Below are positions 5,316 through 6,392 of a stretch of DNA of 6,392 bases, piece by piece. Position 1 is the first letter of the stretch. Every line of letters starts with the position of its first letter. Below the pieces are notes generated by a model. It saw nothing but the letters and a program-made list of their open reading frames with translations, was not told where the DNA came from and made no database searches. This DNA is from Deltaproteobacteria bacterium UBA6106 (GTDB taxonomy: Bacteria; Desulfobacterota; Syntrophorhabdia; Syntrophorhabdales; Syntrophorhabdaceae). The DNA is taken from positions 7,681-14,072 of the forward strand of contig DIWM01000015.1 of the NCBI GenBank assembly GCA_002428485.1. The letters run 5' to 3'. Position numbers and translations under genes: made by a program.

Positions 5316-5344
5316 ACTATATAACGGGGAACGTTAAACGTCAA
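5316..5344 (-). promoter_or_regulatory. higBA promoter with operator-like inverted repeat
   Basis: On the minus strand the -35 is TTGACG (5344-5339) and the -10 is TATAGT (5321-5316), 17 bp apart. The spacer holds an inverted repeat, TAACG-5-CGTTA (5322-5336), well placed for the HigA/HigAB repressor. Only 7 bases separate the -10 from the higB ATG, so transcription should start at or next to the A of the ATG. Confidence 0.65.
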
Positions 5345-5364
5345 GTGGATATATTTCTCTTAAC

Positions 5365-5409
5365 GTTGAACGAATTTTTCTATCAACTATGAGCCAAGAG
5401 CCGTTTGGT
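5365..5409 (+). repeat. Composite heptamer array abutting a palindromic repeat
   Basis: GTTGAAC (5365-5371), a 10-bp GAATTTTTCT spacer, then ATCAACT, ATGAGCC, AAGAGCC and GTTTGGT. It mirrors the composite at 778-836 in the other orientation and runs directly into the CCCCCTCACCC leader of the palindromic repeat at 5411. Confidence 0.7.
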
Positions 5410-5410
5410 G

Positions 5411-5480
5411 CCCCCTCACCCTGACCCTCTCCCGCGAGGGGAGAGGGGACTGTTGTGGCGCTCCCGCGAGGGGAGAGGGA
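5411..5480 (+). repeat. GC-rich palindromic (REP-like) double repeat between the two toxin-antitoxin modules
   Basis: A CCCCCTCACCCTGACC leader is followed by two hairpins of CTCCCGCGAGGGGAG type at a 32-bp period (5429 and 5461), joined by ACTGTTGTGGCG. It lies 38 bp beyond the relE-like stop on the transcribed strand. It could act as a terminator or as an RNA 3'-end stabiliser for that module. Confidence 0.85.
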
Positions 5481-5517
5481 AACTGAAGGGGATCCTCTCT
5501 TCGGCCTGCAATAGTTC

Positions 5518-5817
5518 TCATTTATTGCGGCGAATGATATTTTTGTAGTCTTCGTTCCTGTTGATGATGGCGCCGACAAGGACCTTCTTGGCAGATTCGT
5601 CAATTGCATAAATGATGCGGTACTCACCCTGGTCCACCCTGTACCCTGTAAGCCCCCTGTAATTAAAGTTCACCAGCTTCTTAGTATCCTGCGGTGCAGG
5701 ATTTCTTCTTAATGAAAGTATCTTCATCATGACCTGTCTCAAGGTCTTGGCATCGGCTCCACCCAAGGATTCCAGCCTCGACAGCGCGTTCTCGGAAAAC
5801 TCCAGCTTATAGCTCAA
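5518..5817 (-). CDS. RelE/ParE-superfamily toxin (Phd-partnered)
   Basis: A 99-residue toxin. It shows the compact RelE layout: YKLEFSENALSRLESL (3-18) as first strand and helix, a second helix, KKLVNFNYRGLTGYRVDQGEYRIIYAID (46-73) as the central sheet with R60 and R67, and a C-terminal VLVGAIINRNEDYKNI (79-94) with R87 and Y91. These basic and aromatic residues fit RelE-type ribosome-dependent endoribonucleases, but a ParE-like gyrase inhibitor cannot be excluded. The start is TTG at 5817: a TGA in frame two codons upstream leaves no earlier start, and the frame MSYKLEF fits the family. The rare start and weak Shine-Dalgarno, inside the antitoxin 3' end (11-bp overlap), suggest low, translationally coupled toxin production. 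The gene ends just before a palindromic repeat. Confidence 0.9.
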   Translation of the reverse strand: MSYKLEFSENALSRLESLGGADAKTLRQVMMKILSLRRNPAPQDTKKLVNFNYRGLTGYRVDQGEYRIIYAIDESAKKVLVGAIINRNEDYKNIIRRNK

Positions 5818-6058
5818 TCTTCACCCGCTTTGCCACTTCTTCGAGGGTATGGAATTTACCGTTCTTCAAAGTTTCCTCGAGGAGCCTGGATTCGTATACA
5901 TCCTCAAGGGCCTCAAGCTTCTTATAGTCCTCGTATCCTATCACAACGGCCACCGGGTTGTTCCTTTTCTCGATGAGAACTCGCTCCTTCCTGTGTTCCG
6001 CAAGGTTCACGATCTCTGAGAATTTTGCTTTCGCGCTCGCAAGGTTCAATGACCTCAT
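5807..6058 (-). CDS. Phd/YefM-family antitoxin
   Basis: An 83-residue antitoxin and likely autorepressor. The N-terminal DNA-binding and dimerisation part reads MRSLNLASAKAKFSEIVNLAE (1-21), then VLIEKRNNPVAVVIGYEDYKKLEALED (27-53), which is the Phd/YefM signature. The acidic/basic tail (54-83) should wrap the toxin. The start at 6058 is chosen because AGGAGGT lies five bases upstream. A longer frame back to 6133 would only translate the promoter and operator repeats (TIMTNMTIMTI). The gene precedes and overlaps its toxin by 11 bp, the usual order for this family. The direct repeats over the promoter are the probable operator. Confidence 0.9.
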   Translation of the reverse strand: MRSLNLASAKAKFSEIVNLAEHRKERVLIEKRNNPVAVVIGYEDYKKLEALEDVYESRLLEETLKNGKFHTLEEVAKRVKIEL

Positions 6059-6072
6059 ATCCCACCTCCTGA

Positions 6073-6106
6073 TGGTCATTATAGTCATATTGGTCATAAT
6101 AGTCAA
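6073..6106 (-). promoter_or_regulatory. Promoter and operator of the Phd/RelE module
   Basis: The minus strand has TTGACT (6106-6101), a 17-bp spacer and a perfect TATAAT (6083-6078). Two copies of TGACTATWATGACCA (6105-6091 and 6087-6073), 18 bp apart with one mismatch, overlay the -35 and -10, as expected for an autorepressor site. The start site near 6071 leaves a leader of only about 13 bases, taken up by the Shine-Dalgarno. Confidence 0.7.
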
Positions 6107-6123
6107 GTCAAATCGGTGGAGTT

Positions 6124-6392
6124 GCCCCCTCACCCTGATCCTCTTCCGCGAGCTTTACAAATTTCCCCCTCACCCTGACCCTCTCCCGCCAGGGGAGAGG
6201 GGACTGTTGTAGCTATCTCCCGCCAGGGGAGAGGGGACTGTTGTAGCTATCTCCCGCCAGGGGAGAGGGGACATTGTTGCATCCGCCAGCATCGGTGCCG
6301 GGCTACCCCCCCTCACCCTGACCCTCTCCCGCGAGGGGAGAGGGGACTGTCGTGGCGCTCGTGCGGGGGGAGAGGGAGGGGATATTGTTGCC
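6124..6392 (+). repeat. Array of GC-rich palindromic repeats upstream of the Phd/RelE module
   Basis: It begins with a degenerate copy (6124-6155), then a full copy with the CCCCCTCACCC leader at 6164. Next comes a 34-bp tandem of hairpin plus ACTGTTGTAGCTAT linker (units at 6182, 6216 and 6250, the last one variant). Another full copy starts at about 6306 and runs off the window. Arms are of CTCCC-GCCA-GGGGAG type. No gene is present; the plus-strand frame through it is repeat read-through. Confidence 0.85.

Noticed and set aside
5334..5627. Minus-strand open frame of 97 codons
   Set aside because: It overlaps the RelE-type toxin in another frame and then runs through palindromic repeats (SPLAGEGQGEG peptides), so it is an artefact.
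6059..6133. N-terminal extension of the Phd/YefM antitoxin
   Set aside because: The extra residues translate the -35/-10 and operator repeats, and the ATG at 6058 has a strong Shine-Dalgarno and matches the family start.
5958..6212. Plus-strand open frame of 84 codons
   Set aside because: It starts antisense to the Phd antitoxin and continues through palindromic repeats, giving the PHPDPLPPGERG peptide typical of repeat read-through.
6164..6392. CRISPR array
   Set aside because: The repeated units are palindromes joined by a conserved linker, not by unique spacers, and there are no cas genes. The pattern fits palindromic interspersed repeats.

Overview
The window looks like chromosomal DNA of a Gram-negative, non-enterobacterial bacterium with type IV pili. 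A class III prepilin is preceded by a sigma-54-like promoter, and the intergenic spaces are packed with GC-rich palindromic repeats. From memory, that repeat style is common in uncultured Nitrospirota and deltaproteobacterial lineages, but nothing here fixes the taxon and I hold that placement loosely. All seven genes I accept are on the minus strand. Every plus-strand open frame I examined is a shadow of a minus gene or a read-through of a repeat.

In transcription order (right to left): a GC-rich palindromic repeat array (6124-6392); a Phd/YefM antitoxin and RelE/ParE-type toxin pair overlapping by 11 bp (6058-5518) behind a near-consensus promoter; a second palindromic block (5411-5480) and a heptamer array; a higBA toxin-antitoxin pair (5308-4713) whose promoter predicts a leaderless or nearly leaderless message; a gene-free stretch with a possible terminator and two heptamer arrays; a type IV pilin-like gene (4372-3941); a YfhO-family polytopic membrane protein (3877-1364); about 565 bp of non-coding DNA holding heptamer arrays and a small element with 23-bp terminal inverted repeats (1091-1263); and a class I SAM-dependent methyltransferase (798-142). 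The left edge cuts through another palindromic repeat.

The genes do not form one obvious pathway. The two toxin-antitoxin modules are self-contained. The pilin and the GT-C-like YfhO protein are only 63 bp apart, which raises the possibility, not proven, that YfhO modifies the pilin or another surface polymer. The methyltransferase has no visible partner.

The most unusual content is the repeats. At seven places there are phase-locked arrays of degenerate 7-bp units built from a few sub-blocks (ATGAGCY, GCATCSR, RTTTGMM, RTDGAAC types). These arrays supply the start and stop codons of the methyltransferase and the stop codon of yfhO. Separately, palindromic repeats have been absorbed in frame into the C-terminal domain of YfhO, and their flanking GAAGAGCTGACC-type motif matches the ends of the small inverted-repeat element.
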